DNA of 64,000 bases from Methanoplanus endosymbiosus (GTDB lineage Archaea > Halobacteriota > Methanomicrobia > Methanomicrobiales > Methanomicrobiaceae): contig NZ_CP096115.1 in the NCBI RefSeq assembly GCF_024662215.1, forward strand, positions 3,099,022 to 3,163,021. Direction: 5' to 3'. The position numbers and the translations under genes were made by a program. Of this stretch, positions 28,289 to 37,281 are shown piece after piece. Position 1 is the first letter of the stretch, and each line of letters begins with the position of its first letter. The notes under the pieces are model-generated. The model saw only the letters and a list, made by a program, of their open reading frames with translations, had not been told where the DNA came from and ran no database searches.

Positions 28289-28460
28289 GGATTTAATGGA
28301 TATGCTGCCTGAATCAACTCCAAATCTCTCTATAAGGGTGGCATTAACCATGTGCTTCCGGCCGGCATAACAGAAAGCAGCACCCCTTCAGGTTATGGTA
28401 ATTCATTTCAGTCCGACTATGCCTTAAATAAATTTATCATTCATAAATTCTAATAGTCAT

Positions 28461-30668
28461 ATGATGAGAAAGAACGGGTATATCCGGGGGAAAATTGGAG
28501 TTCTTTTTATCAATTATGACCCTGAGTGCCTGTCGGAAACAAAAAATTATCTTGAAAAGTCAGGCAGAATATCTTTATATTGCGCTGAAAATGCAGAAGA
28601 AGCTATAGCTCTGCTAAATAAAAATCCATTCGATGTCATTGTATCCGGTTTTGCCCCGGCTTACTCCACCAAAAAATCATCAGAAAATGTTCTGCTTAAA
28701 TACATAAAAGAGAACAATATCAGAATTCCATACATTGTTTTTTCCGGAGACTGCGGTGAAGATGCAGTTGCCGGGTCATTTAATGATGGGGCTGATTTCT
28801 TCGTCCGCAGGACCGGAAGGCCTGAGGATTACTACGCAGAACTTGCCGGAAAGATCAGATTTGCAGCTGAAAACAGGAAAAGATCCTCTGAAACAGATCT
28901 CTTTAACCAGGAGAGGCTTCGGCTTGTGCTTGAAACAACAAATGACGGGATATGGGACTGGGATCTGAAAACGGGAGAGGCATTCTTCAGTCCACGCTGC
29001 TTTACCATGCTTGGCTATGAACCGGATGAGGTGCCCGCATCATACAATACATGGAGGGAAAATGTCCTCCCTGATGACCTTGGAATGGCTGAAAAGGTCG
29101 TTTATGACTGCATCCACAATGGCAGGGACGGTTTTGATCTTGAGTTCCGGATGAAAACCAAAAGCGGTGGAATCCGGTGGATGAGGGCCAGGGGTAGTGT
29201 TGTAAGCAGGGACTCAGACGGAAAAGCTCTCCGGATTCTTGGGACGCATACTGATATTACCGACTGGAAAATGGCAGACAAGGCCCTTCGTGAAAGTGAG
29301 AATAAATTCCGGAAACTCTTTGACAAGGCCTCACAGATCTTTTTTTTATTTGATCTTGACGGAAATTTTGTGGATGCAAACGAAAAAGCGACAACTACAA
29401 CAGGTTACACTCTTGATGAACTCCTCTCAATGAATGTCAATGATCTTGATGCCGAATCGGTAATCCGCAATGACAGAAGAAATATCTGGCATAAATTCCC
29501 GGATGACAGGGATATTTACATTGAGACGAGGCACCGCCGTAAGGACGGGACCGTTTACACAGCGGAGGTCCGGGCGACAAAGTTAAAAATCGGGGATGAG
29601 CATTATGTCCTGTCGCTTGTAAACGATATTACGGAGAGGAAAAAAGCGGAAGAGGCCATATACAGGAGTGAAAAAAAATACAGGGATATATTTGAGAATT
29701 CTGTTACCGGACTGTTCAAAACTACTTTCAATGGAGAGATATTTGATGTAAACAACTCTTTTGCCCGTATGTATGGTTATCCGGATGCAGAGGAGTTCCT
29801 GAAATCAGGGAAAAATGCAGGGAATTTTTATTTTGATGTCCGTGACAGGGAAAAGGTTGTAAATATTATTTCAGAAGACGGCAGTGTTACCGGTTATGAG
29901 GCAATCCATAAAAAAAGGGACGGCACGCCATTCTGGGTGTCAATTAGCGGAAGACTGCTCTGTGATGATAACCGGAAATACTGTGAAGGGATTATAATCG
30001 ACATTACGGAGAGGAAAAAAGCAGAAGAGGCACTGTTTCTTTCAAACCGGAAGTTAAAACTGCTCTCCGGAATAACTAGGCATGATATCCTCAACCAGGT
30101 GACCGTTATCAGGGGCATTGCCGGCATAATTGATGACCTTGAGGATGAACAGGAAAAAACCGATTATATCGGAAAGATTGACAGTGCAGCCCGTACAATT
30201 GAAGAAAATATATTGTTTACAAAAGAGTATGAACAGCTTGGAGTCAATACACCTGAATGGATCTCAGTTTCAGGTTTAACTGACAGGAGGTCATTTGGGA
30301 AACTGCCGGTGCACAACCTCTGTGAAGATATTATGATATATGCCGATCCTATGCTCAGTAAAGTCTTTGAAAACATGATGGACAATACGGTCAGGCATGG
30401 TGAGAAGGCCACTGAGGTTTATGTCAGGTGCAGGCATGACAATAACGGGGGGCTTGTCATTACATGGGAGGACGACGGGACCGGCGTGCCTGATGAAGAG
30501 AAGGAGAGAATTTTTCAGAGAGGAGTTGGCAAAAACACAGGGTTTGGCCTTTTCCTGACAAGAGAGATCCTCTCCATTACCGGAATTTCAATAAAGGAGA
30601 GCGGGGTCTTTGGCAGCGGGGCACGGTTTGAGATCACAGTTCCGGCGGATTCCTGGAAAAAAGATTAG
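28461..30668 (+). CDS. Histidine kinase with a degenerate receiver domain and three PAS domains
   Basis: 735 residues. The N-terminal ~135 residues fold like the receivers of the neighbouring kinases, but the acidic pocket 'VDDE' is 'INYD'. The acceptor Asp is replaced by Gly63 ('VIVSGFAPAY'), and the conserved Lys is Arg. It is therefore a pseudo-receiver that should not be phosphorylated. PAS domains follow at about 150-275 (PAS_3 type, 'GIWDWDLKTGEAFF'), 280-400 and 405-525. The kinase core is complete: 'GITRHDILNQ', 'NMMDNTVRHG' and 'VGKNTGFGLFLTRE'. It is monocistronic, on the opposite strand to the kinase array. Confidence 0.88.
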   Translation: MMRKNGYIRGKIGVLFINYDPECLSETKNYLEKSGRISLYCAENAEEAIALLNKNPFDVIVSGFAPAYSTKKSSENVLLKYIKENNIRIPYIVFSGDCGEDAVAGSFNDGADFFVRRTGRPEDYYAELAGKIRFAAENRKRSSETDLFNQERLRLVLETTNDGIWDWDLKTGEAFFSPRCFTMLGYEPDEVPASYNTWRENVLPDDLGMAEKVVYDCIHNGRDGFDLEFRMKTKSGGIRWMRARGSVVSRDSDGKALRILGTHTDITDWKMADKALRESENKFRKLFDKASQIFFLFDLDGNFVDANEKATTTTGYTLDELLSMNVNDLDAESVIRNDRRNIWHKFPDDRDIYIETRHRRKDGTVYTAEVRATKLKIGDEHYVLSLVNDITERKKAEEAIYRSEKKYRDIFENSVTGLFKTTFNGEIFDVNNSFARMYGYPDAEEFLKSGKNAGNFYFDVRDREKVVNIISEDGSVTGYEAIHKKRDGTPFWVSISGRLLCDDNRKYCEGIIIDITERKKAEEALFLSNRKLKLLSGITRHDILNQVTVIRGIAGIIDDLEDEQEKTDYIGKIDSAARTIEENILFTKEYEQLGVNTPEWISVSGLTDRRSFGKLPVHNLCEDIMIYADPMLSKVFENMMDNTVRHGEKATEVYVRCRHDNNGGLVITWEDDGTGVPDEEKERIFQRGVGKNTGFGLFLTREILSITGISIKESGVFGSGARFEITVPADSWKKD

Positions 30669-31076
30669 ATCTCTTAAAGGCACAGAGTTTCCGGGATATT
30701 ATCCCGTGGTCCGGCATATTTTATTGCAGGTTTTATCCCGCTTTTCCCTGAAACCGAAATCCCTGAAATTCAGAAGCTGTCTTCAGTCTTCCCTGCTGTA
30801 AAATATTTCCCTCCCGGAATCTTCTCTCAGAACCCCGGGTGGGTTTCTTTTTAGAGTCCGGAATTCTGTATTTATCTGTAATGCATGAATTTTTGCAGTG
30901 ACTGTCATTTTCTGCTGTAGTATAACTGATTAGACCTGCATTGCTCCCGCCGGCGGGTAATTGTTCTGCTTATCCTGAATTATTGCGTTGAGGGAGATGC
31001 AATGCTGTGCATATATTCATTAGGGTCCTGTTAGAAATTGCCTGTGCGTCATTCATGAGTCATTCCGGCTGGCGGG
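30669..31076. other. Intergenic region, no gene seen
   Basis: About 400 bases between the kinase and the PEF-CTERM gene. I see no supported reading frame, RNA gene or repeat. A TATA-like GCATATATTC near 31008-31017 could belong to the next gene's promoter. Confidence 0.5.
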
Positions 31077-31106
31077 ATGGTTAATTTTTATTGGGGAGTG
31101 TATATT

Positions 31107-31640
31107 TTGAAAAAGAGAAATCTTTTGTTTTACGTCACTGTGCTGATCTCTGCCATGGTTGCTTTTGTCGGTGCAGCAACACCGGTTTATTGTCCGGACA
31201 ATCCAAAATGCAGTGACATAAACTGTACTTCGCAGACGTGCTGCGGGAGCGGATGTCCGGGGGAGAGTTTTAAGATTGACGGCGGTCCTTACGGAGGAAT
31301 CCATGATATTGCAGGGACAAACTGCTATGTCGATATTGATATGTTCACCAGCACACATTTCACCTTCACGTCAAATGCTGAGATTTATGCGGTGATAGTG
31401 AAGGGAGGGCCTAATTCTAATGTGTACTTCTACGACCCGCCGGTTTACTTTGACTCAGAACTTCTTTCTACGCCTGTGAATCCGGCTAACGGGAAGTATT
31501 ACGATATAAGCCATATTGAGTTCTGTTATGACTGCCGCAGTACGCCTGTGCCGGAGTTTCCGGGGTTCTTTATCGGTATTGTGATGACCGGCTGTCTGTG
31601 TGGTGTAGTTTTTCTGGCCCGGAATAAGTATCTGAGGTGA
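31107..31640 (+). CDS. Secreted Cys-rich protein with a PEF-CTERM sorting signal
   Basis: A TTG at 31107 is preferred as start because GGGGAG lies 8 bases before it; an ATG at 31077 has no ribosome-binding site. The product of 177 residues begins with a signal peptide ('KKRNLLFYVTVLISAMVAFV'). A Cys-rich exported domain of about 120 residues follows, including 'CSDINCTSQTCCGSGC'. It ends with 'VPEFPGFFIGIVMTG', a hydrophobic span and a basic 'RNKYLR' tail. That arrangement is the PEF-CTERM signal recognised by archaeosortases in methanogens, so the protein is probably cleaved and anchored to a surface lipid. No archaeosortase gene is in the window. The domain function is unknown. Confidence 0.8.
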   Translation: MKKRNLLFYVTVLISAMVAFVGAATPVYCPDNPKCSDINCTSQTCCGSGCPGESFKIDGGPYGGIHDIAGTNCYVDIDMFTSTHFTFTSNAEIYAVIVKGGPNSNVYFYDPPVYFDSELLSTPVNPANGKYYDISHIEFCYDCRSTPVPEFPGFFIGIVMTGCLCGVVFLARNKYLR

Positions 31641-31730
31641 TTTTGTCTGAATTGAAATTTTTCCGGTGAGTTTTATTTTTTTGAGGGAGGGATTTATTCC
31701 GTTTTTTGTATTGATATAAATCCGGAAAAA

Positions 31731-33170
31731 TTACTCTGAAGCTTTCCTGCATAAAGCTTCGATATCGTTTATATCGAGCAGGACTGTGTTATTATTAATC
31801 TCTTTTTTTCCGGAAGTTTTGAAGGCTGGTGTGTGCCGGTCCTGACTGTCAAATGATCTGGCGACAAGACAGAAATATTCTGTTCTGTTCTCTTTTTTCC
31901 ATGATACTTTCTGTGATTTTTCTTTGAGTTTTTGGAGGAGAATGTCAGCTTGTACATTGTCCTGCCATTTGTATTCACAGAACAGGATTTTGTCTTCAGA
32001 GTCTGAGTAATAAATTCCGTCAATCTCCTCACCTTTATGCCACCAGCTGCCGTATCCGGTGAAGAGAAAAGGCAGGACATCTCTGCCGTTTACCGAAAGG
32101 AAAATATCTTCTACAATCTCTTCAAAACGAAGTCCTGTGTAATCGCTGAAATATGGCATGACCTGGTTCTTAACCGCAGCATCACCAAGGTCACGTTCTA
32201 TCAGCATGATATTGGGGTATGCAAATCTGAACCAGAATAAAAAGAGGTTATCTTTGATGTAGTATAATCCCCTGTGGCACCTCTTAGAGACTGTTGCAGG
32301 AACTTTTCTTTTAACGAGGTCAAGGTCGATGAGTGTTGAGAGATATTTGTTTACAATTCCCTTTGAAAGTCCGGTGTCATTGGTAATCAGGCCCTGCGAA
32401 TGATTTCCGTTTGATATCGAGAGGAGTATTGAGAAGTAATATCTGGGTTCGCTGAGTTCACTTCTAAGCACGAACTCAATATCCCGGAAGAGATAGGAGT
32501 CCTTTCTGAAGATATTTTCAGTTATGCTCTCTTCAATACTCTGACTGACGTTAAGACTGGTGATGTAAGCCGGAATTCCGCCATATACAGAATAATAATT
32601 TACGGCTTTTTTTATGTCTTTGATATAATCATAAATGTGGATAAAATGAAGTGGCCTGAGCAGGACCTGTCCTGTTCTTCTCCCGTAAAGGGGGCTGTTA
32701 TATTCCATGACCATTGATTCCATCATTCTGACTGATGAGCCGCAGAGTATCAGGAATATTTTTGTCTCTTTAAGTTTTAGGTCCCAGAATGACTGAAGGA
32801 TGGAGGGCAGTGCATTGTCTTCCTTTACGAGGTAAGGGAATTCATCTATGGCGATTATTATTCTTTCATCAGATTTTTGGTACAGGTACTCAAAGAAGGA
32901 GTCCCAGTCTGAGAATCCTGTTTTTCTGAGGAAGTCGTCATTGAAGTAGTCTGCAACTTCCACTGAAAACCGTCTCAGCTGAAGTTCCCTGGCTTCTTCC
33001 CTTGCAAGCAGGCGAAGGCCTCTTTTTTTGTTAAGGAATCTGTCTATAAGTTCTGATTTCCCAACTCTTCTTCGCCCGTAGATGACGATAAATTCCGGTT
33101 TATTGCTTTTCCATCTGCTGTTTAAGGATGACATTTCAGATTTTCTGCCAAGGAAAGGAGGATTTTGCAT
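31731..33170 (-). CDS. Archaeal AAA ATPase with DUF234 C-terminus
   Basis: 479 residues. The N-terminal ATPase domain has Walker A 'YGRRRVGKSEL' (about residues 30-40) and Walker B 'RIIIAIDEFPYL'. A winged-helix region sits around 245-295 ('GLITNDTGLSKGIVNKYLST'). The C-terminal DUF234 domain (about 350-450) resembles a restriction-endonuclease-like fold with 'GEEIDGIYYSDSEDKILFCE' and 'YKW' (Asp, Glu and Lys in a PD-(D/E)xK-like order). This family is widespread and mobile in archaea and its function is unknown. Two 10-bp palindromes lie immediately upstream. It stands at the left border of the accessory island. Confidence 0.85.
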   Translation of the reverse strand: MQNPPFLGRKSEMSSLNSRWKSNKPEFIVIYGRRRVGKSELIDRFLNKKRGLRLLAREEARELQLRRFSVEVADYFNDDFLRKTGFSDWDSFFEYLYQKSDERIIIAIDEFPYLVKEDNALPSILQSFWDLKLKETKIFLILCGSSVRMMESMVMEYNSPLYGRRTGQVLLRPLHFIHIYDYIKDIKKAVNYYSVYGGIPAYITSLNVSQSIEESITENIFRKDSYLFRDIEFVLRSELSEPRYYFSILLSISNGNHSQGLITNDTGLSKGIVNKYLSTLIDLDLVKRKVPATVSKRCHRGLYYIKDNLFLFWFRFAYPNIMLIERDLGDAAVKNQVMPYFSDYTGLRFEEIVEDIFLSVNGRDVLPFLFTGYGSWWHKGEEIDGIYYSDSEDKILFCEYKWQDNVQADILLQKLKEKSQKVSWKKENRTEYFCLVARSFDSQDRHTPAFKTSGKKEINNNTVLLDINDIEALCRKASE

Positions 33171-33176
33171 ATGTGT

Positions 33177-33201
33177 ACTTTAAAGTTTTATACTTTAAAG
33201 T
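33177..33201 (-). promoter_or_regulatory. Twin palindromes flanking a TATA box upstream of the DUF234 ATPase
   Basis: The perfect palindrome ACTTTAAAGT occurs at 33177-33186 and again at 33192-33201, 15 bases apart. The intervening bases read TATAAA on the minus strand. The ATG of the ATPase is only 7 bases away. The layout fits a dimeric operator that covers the promoter. Confidence 0.5.
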
Positions 33202-33293
33202 TTTTTCTTTGGTCGTGATTGACTTTTTATGGACAGATATTTGTTGTCCTGAGTTTGTGTACTTTGAAGTTTTAAACTCCGGAGTTTTTTATG

Positions 33294-33424
33294 TTCACAC
33301 CGGAACAATAACAAAAAAAGGCCGGATTGTTATTCCAAAGAGTATCCGGGATATTTCTGAGACTAAAACAAAGTTTTTCATTTCCTGCATAATGATAAAC
33401 AGAATTTCAGATAAGACCTCCTGA
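33294..33424 (+). pseudogene. AbrB-type antitoxin relic
   Basis: The frame reads 'TGTITKKGRIVIPKSIRDIS', the N-terminal SpoVT/AbrB swapped-hairpin signature. It lacks a proper start and loses the hydrophobic core after about 25 residues. A related decayed copy lies at 47163-47376, where the typical C-terminal tail is still visible. No partner toxin is adjacent. Confidence 0.6.
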
Positions 33425-33837
33425 TGAAACTGATACAGCTCTTTTGTCACTGCCGGAATAAAAATAGCTGAATGGACTTCTGTTTCTTATTTAGTAAAAT
33501 CACTCGGACAATATTATTGTGTTATGAATGCGTGCCATATTATAATTCTACCCGTGGACAACGAAATATAGCGCCTGGGACTTATATTACGGAGATCATT
33601 GAGATTGAGGGGAGAATTGAACAAAAACAAAAAACGAAGAAATACAGTGTCATTTTTATCCCATTATGTCCCAGTTACAAATGAGAAGAAATTAAAGAAT
33701 TATGTCTGTTTTACTTCTGTACATGGCAGTAAAGGATTACGGGCCAGAGTTGTCTTTATTCTGAACTTTATCATTTGTAAAATTTTTCATTGCGGAAATG
33801 AAAACTATTATCTGAGAATAGATGATAATATGGGAAT
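33425..33837. other. Spacer between the AbrB relic and vapBC, no supported gene
   Basis: A/T-rich sequence with only short frames of no recognisable similarity. Its last ~75 bases are repeated almost exactly before the decayed vapB at 47.4 kb, so the duplicated block begins here. Confidence 0.5.
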
Positions 33838-34044
33838 ATGTCAAAGACGCTGAGCATCTCAGATGAAGCATATGATCGCCTTATTAACTGGAAAAAGAGT
33901 GATGATGAGAGTTTATCAAGTGTAATTTTAAGGGCTATTCCAAAAATCAGAACTCCGGAAGAATTAGATGAGTTACTCTCCCGAATAGGTTCTCTTTCGG
34001 ATGAAGACGCTGATCTAATGACTAAAGCTGTTGAAGAGGATTAA
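33838..34044 (+). CDS. vapB: VapB-type antitoxin (DUF217 family)
   Basis: 68 residues with the family pattern 'LSISDEAYDRLINWKKSDDE' followed by 'SVILRAIPK', a short N-terminal DNA-binding part and an acidic C-terminal tail that should wrap the toxin. It ends one base before the toxin's ATG, so the two genes form a coupled operon. An almost identical copy with a lost start codon is at 47478-47684. Antitoxins of this type repress their own promoter together with the toxin. Confidence 0.85.
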   Translation: MSKTLSISDEAYDRLINWKKSDDESLSSVILRAIPKIRTPEELDELLSRIGSLSDEDADLMTKAVEED

Positions 34045-34458
34045 ATGATTATTCTTGACAGCACTTTTTTGATAGACTTAATAAGAAGTCAGAATAACGT
34101 TAAGCATAAAAGTGCTGATAATTTACTCAAAGAGATGATTGAGGAGAAAAAGAACTTTAGCACAACTTTTGTTAATGTTTATGAACTTTATAAAGGAGCT
34201 TACAGAACAAACGATATTGAGGGATCGCTTTACAGAATAAACGAAGTTCTAAATGATATTGATATTATAGAAAATTCTGAAAAATATTACAAGGTTTATG
34301 GGAGAATATCGGCAGAACTTGAGAGGAAGGGAACGCCTATTGGTAAATTCGATGAACTTGTTGCTGCAATTGTATTATATAATAGTGCAAAGCTCATTAC
34401 AAACAATAGTAAAGATTTTGAAAAAATTCTCCCACCTTCAGATATAATAAACCATTAA
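34045..34458 (+). CDS. vapC: VapC toxin, PIN-domain ribonuclease
   Basis: 137 residues with the PIN-domain acidic residues: Asp5 in 'IILDSTFLID', the Glu of 'VNVYELYKGAY', and the late Asp residues in 'GKFDELVAAI' and 'TNNSKDFEKI'. The metal site looks complete, so it should be an active Mg2+-dependent endoribonuclease, probably cutting tRNA or rRNA. It follows vapB without a gap. The duplicated block at 47.5 kb keeps only its first codons. Confidence 0.88.
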   Translation: MIILDSTFLIDLIRSQNNVKHKSADNLLKEMIEEKKNFSTTFVNVYELYKGAYRTNDIEGSLYRINEVLNDIDIIENSEKYYKVYGRISAELERKGTPIGKFDELVAAIVLYNSAKLITNNSKDFEKILPPSDIINH

Positions 34459-34462
34459 AATT

Positions 34463-34740
34463 TTATTCTGAATCAACAATATCCGGATATTTTTTAGTGC
34501 CGGTCTGATGGTCTATATTATAACCGGTTTTATTGAGTGCCTTTATTACATCAGGGTAAGATAATACAGGTAATTCTGGCATAAATCAGGCTGTTATTTC
34601 TACAGTTTCTTCGTAGATTGATTGCGGGATTGTCTCATTATGCGACTTTAAGCTTTCCAGATAACCTTTTGCGGCTTCTTTTATGTTTTCAAGCGTTTCG
34701 GCTCTTGTTTTTCACTGACTCCTCTTTTTAGGCAGTTTGT
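34463..34740 (-). pseudogene. Decayed hicBA toxin-antitoxin copy 1
   Basis: On the minus strand, 34582-34463 encodes a 39-residue truncated HicA that starts 'MPELPVLSYPDVIKALNKTG' and lacks the catalytic His region. Just upstream (about 34583-34737) the C-terminal half of a HicB is readable: 'ENIKEAAKGYLESLKSHNET', ending 'EETVEITA'. An in-frame stop precedes it. At least four further related relics occur in this window. Confidence 0.75.
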
Positions 34741-35050
34741 GATTTAGGGTCTTTTTTTTGCATGTGTACCCGGCACATTTTCTCTGTAAATTTATTATTA
34801 TGATTTATAAGAAAATAAATTTCTTATGCAGAGATTATTGCTGGATGTTTGCGTGGTTTTGGCAAAATTAAACCGGCATACTTGGGGATTTTTAACACGG
34901 CGGTGACAAGGCTATAATAAATACTATTTTTCTGAGGGTTAGTGTTGAATTTCAGAACTATGGGAATTATTTGAAATTAAATAATATCCTTGAAGGAAAT
35001 AAAAAAGAAACTATTTTCTATATTAAAACTAATTCTAAAAAGTTGATATT
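34741..35050. other. Spacer with a repeated TA-flank sequence
   Basis: The first ~140 bases (to about 34880) are repeated at about 48.08-48.24 kb, and in weaker form at 49.75-49.88 kb. They include the conserved AATTAAACCGGCAT element. The rest is A/T-rich and probably contains the promoter of the HerA-like gene (CTATAATAAAT near 34912). Confidence 0.5.
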
Positions 35051-37219
35051 ATGAATGATGTGTGCGTTGGAGATAATAATTTTAATAATATTGCTGCAAG
35101 ATTGAAGGATGCCTTAAACATTTCAGAATCACAAAGTGAAGAGATTTCTTCTGAATTTGGTGATTTTGAAAAAAAGATAATCGCACGTAAAGATCGTTAT
35201 GAGATAAAAAAAATATTTGATAATTTATTGTATGTATATATTGGGCAGAATATTCGTGAGCAGGGAATACTGGATACTCAGATTCCAAACGATATTTTAA
35301 GTAATCTTCAGTCATTAAAATTAATCTTGGATTATAACTGGGAATCTTTAAAAAATTTTAAAAGCTTTGTTACATCTGAAAAAGGAGAAAGGATCTCTAA
35401 AATATTTATTCAGAATCGGCTCTTAAATTTTGATAAGGAGGGAGTTAATGAATTAAATCCTTTGGCATTATATTGTGTATATAATGACTGTAAATCAAGG
35501 AATATACCAGATTATAAAAAATATGATGACCTTGGGTTTCTACTTAAAATAAGTCCGGAATTTAAGGAATGTGATGAAGCTGCTATTAAATTAATAACTG
35601 ATAATGGATTGGGCGTCGGGACATTAAATTATGCATCCACAAGGGGTGGGGAAACCAGAGATTTTGAGTTTGTTATTGCAAAAGAATTTGATATTGGTAA
35701 CTATATTACTGTAAATAGTGTTCTGAAAAAAGATTTACTGGAGATAATTTATGATTCTAAAATCCATTACCGATTGTTTGACTTAATAAGTGCAGTAAAT
35801 GAAGGAGATAACAGTATTTCGATCTCTTACGGTGACAATAAAGAAAAAATTCTTGAAAAAATTAAACCATTGGATGATAGTGGAATAATAAATCTGGACG
35901 GGAATTCCGGAGATAATGAGATCCGTTTTTATGCCGGGAATTCGGAAAGTGAAAAGAACAATGCAATATCTGGTATTAAGGATATTCAGAAGCGGATTGT
36001 CGAAAAAATAAATAATAAAATAGCTGATTATCAGCCTGGTAAGATAAATGGCGTTTCTGAATCAATTATAAGCAAAAAAATGGGAAATGCTGAAGATATT
36101 CCTGATGTGAAAGAATTTGAGGAAATACTCGCTTCTGTTACATCCAATAATAGTAATTATGATGGAATAAAAGTACTTCTTGGGAAATCTGGTAATGGGG
36201 ATGTATATTGGGAACCGGGTAAATGTGCCAATGGACATTGCCTTGTTATAGGTGGTTCCGGGGCCGGAAAAACTGTAACATTAAGATCTATTGCATATGA
36301 ACTGGCAAAACAGAATTATCCCGTTCTTTTAATTGATTTCCATGGTGACATGGCCCCAGATTCTTCTGTAAAAACATATAAAATTAAGGAAGGAGATGGT
36401 TACTATTTTAATCCGCTTGAGTTAAGTAATAAATTTGAGGATCTCACTCCTCTAAGAGCGACTTCTGATTTTGTTGACGCTATAAAAATTAATTTTTCAA
36501 GTTTAGGTATTCAACAAATAGATAGATTAACAGAGTTGATAACTGAAGGTTACAATAATAATAACCCTTCAAGTAATAAGTCTGCTGGTGAATTTAATTT
36601 CGATGAATTAAACAATAAGATTTTTAATTCAGATGATGGTAAATCTGATGGACTAAGAGCATATTTAAGGGGTATGTCTGATTATAAACTATTTTCCGGA
36701 AATCAGAAAATATCTGTGGAAAGCTTTTTAGAACCGGGAATTAGTCATATTAACTTAAATAGTTTGCCGGAAAATTTAAGGAATCTTTTTGCAGACTTAT
36801 TATTGAGGAAATTATATTACTCGTTGCAGAGTTTGGGGAATATTTCAGAGGGAGATATTTCCGATAAAGATAAATTTAGGATATTTGTAATTGTTGATGA
36901 GGCAAAATTATTAGTCAGTGATAAACAGGGTTCAAAAGCTGTTTTAAATAAATATGCGACTGAATTAAGGAAATCTGGCTTGGGACTAATCCTTGCTTCT
37001 CAGTTGATTGGACATTTTAATGAAGAAATTCTGGCTAATATGTCAGCAAAAATATTTATGAAGGCTGAAACAAAAGAACAGGCAAATAAGAATGCCAGAC
37101 ACTTTAATGTTGATCCTAAGGCTCTTTTAAAGTTTAAGCCGGGTGAGGCTGAGTTTGTTTTGAATAATGAATATCAGCATCTTAAAATAATTCCGATGTC
37201 TGAAAGATTAAAGGAATAA
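35051..37219 (+). CDS. HerA/TraG-like P-loop ATPase
   Basis: 722 residues. The first ~360 residues are a poorly recognised, A/T-rich-coded domain. The C-terminal part is an ATPase of the HerA/FtsK class (DUF87-like). Walker A is 'GGSGAGKT' at 401-408, followed by 'YPVLLIDFHGD'. Walker B is 'FVIVDEAKLL' with Asp616-Glu617, and 'GLGLILASQ' is the sensor strand. Such ATPases form hexamers that pump DNA or drive nuclease partners. Many solitary versions lie in defence islands, and this one sits beside vapBC and hic relics. No NurA, SIR2 or DUF4297 partner is adjacent, so the effector, if any, may be the uncharacterised N-terminal domain. Confidence 0.75.
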   Translation: MNDVCVGDNNFNNIAARLKDALNISESQSEEISSEFGDFEKKIIARKDRYEIKKIFDNLLYVYIGQNIREQGILDTQIPNDILSNLQSLKLILDYNWESLKNFKSFVTSEKGERISKIFIQNRLLNFDKEGVNELNPLALYCVYNDCKSRNIPDYKKYDDLGFLLKISPEFKECDEAAIKLITDNGLGVGTLNYASTRGGETRDFEFVIAKEFDIGNYITVNSVLKKDLLEIIYDSKIHYRLFDLISAVNEGDNSISISYGDNKEKILEKIKPLDDSGIINLDGNSGDNEIRFYAGNSESEKNNAISGIKDIQKRIVEKINNKIADYQPGKINGVSESIISKKMGNAEDIPDVKEFEEILASVTSNNSNYDGIKVLLGKSGNGDVYWEPGKCANGHCLVIGGSGAGKTVTLRSIAYELAKQNYPVLLIDFHGDMAPDSSVKTYKIKEGDGYYFNPLELSNKFEDLTPLRATSDFVDAIKINFSSLGIQQIDRLTELITEGYNNNNPSSNKSAGEFNFDELNNKIFNSDDGKSDGLRAYLRGMSDYKLFSGNQKISVESFLEPGISHINLNSLPENLRNLFADLLLRKLYYSLQSLGNISEGDISDKDKFRIFVIVDEAKLLVSDKQGSKAVLNKYATELRKSGLGLILASQLIGHFNEEILANMSAKIFMKAETKEQANKNARHFNVDPKALLKFKPGEAEFVLNNEYQHLKIIPMSERLKE

Positions 37220-37281
37220 CCAACATTCATATTTTTTAAAGCTAAAATGGGGATATTTTATAATTATCTATATCGTTTTCT

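Noticed and set aside
33472..33684. 70-codon frame before vapB
   Set aside because: No family resemblance, no ribosome-binding site, and composition typical of A/T-rich spacer.
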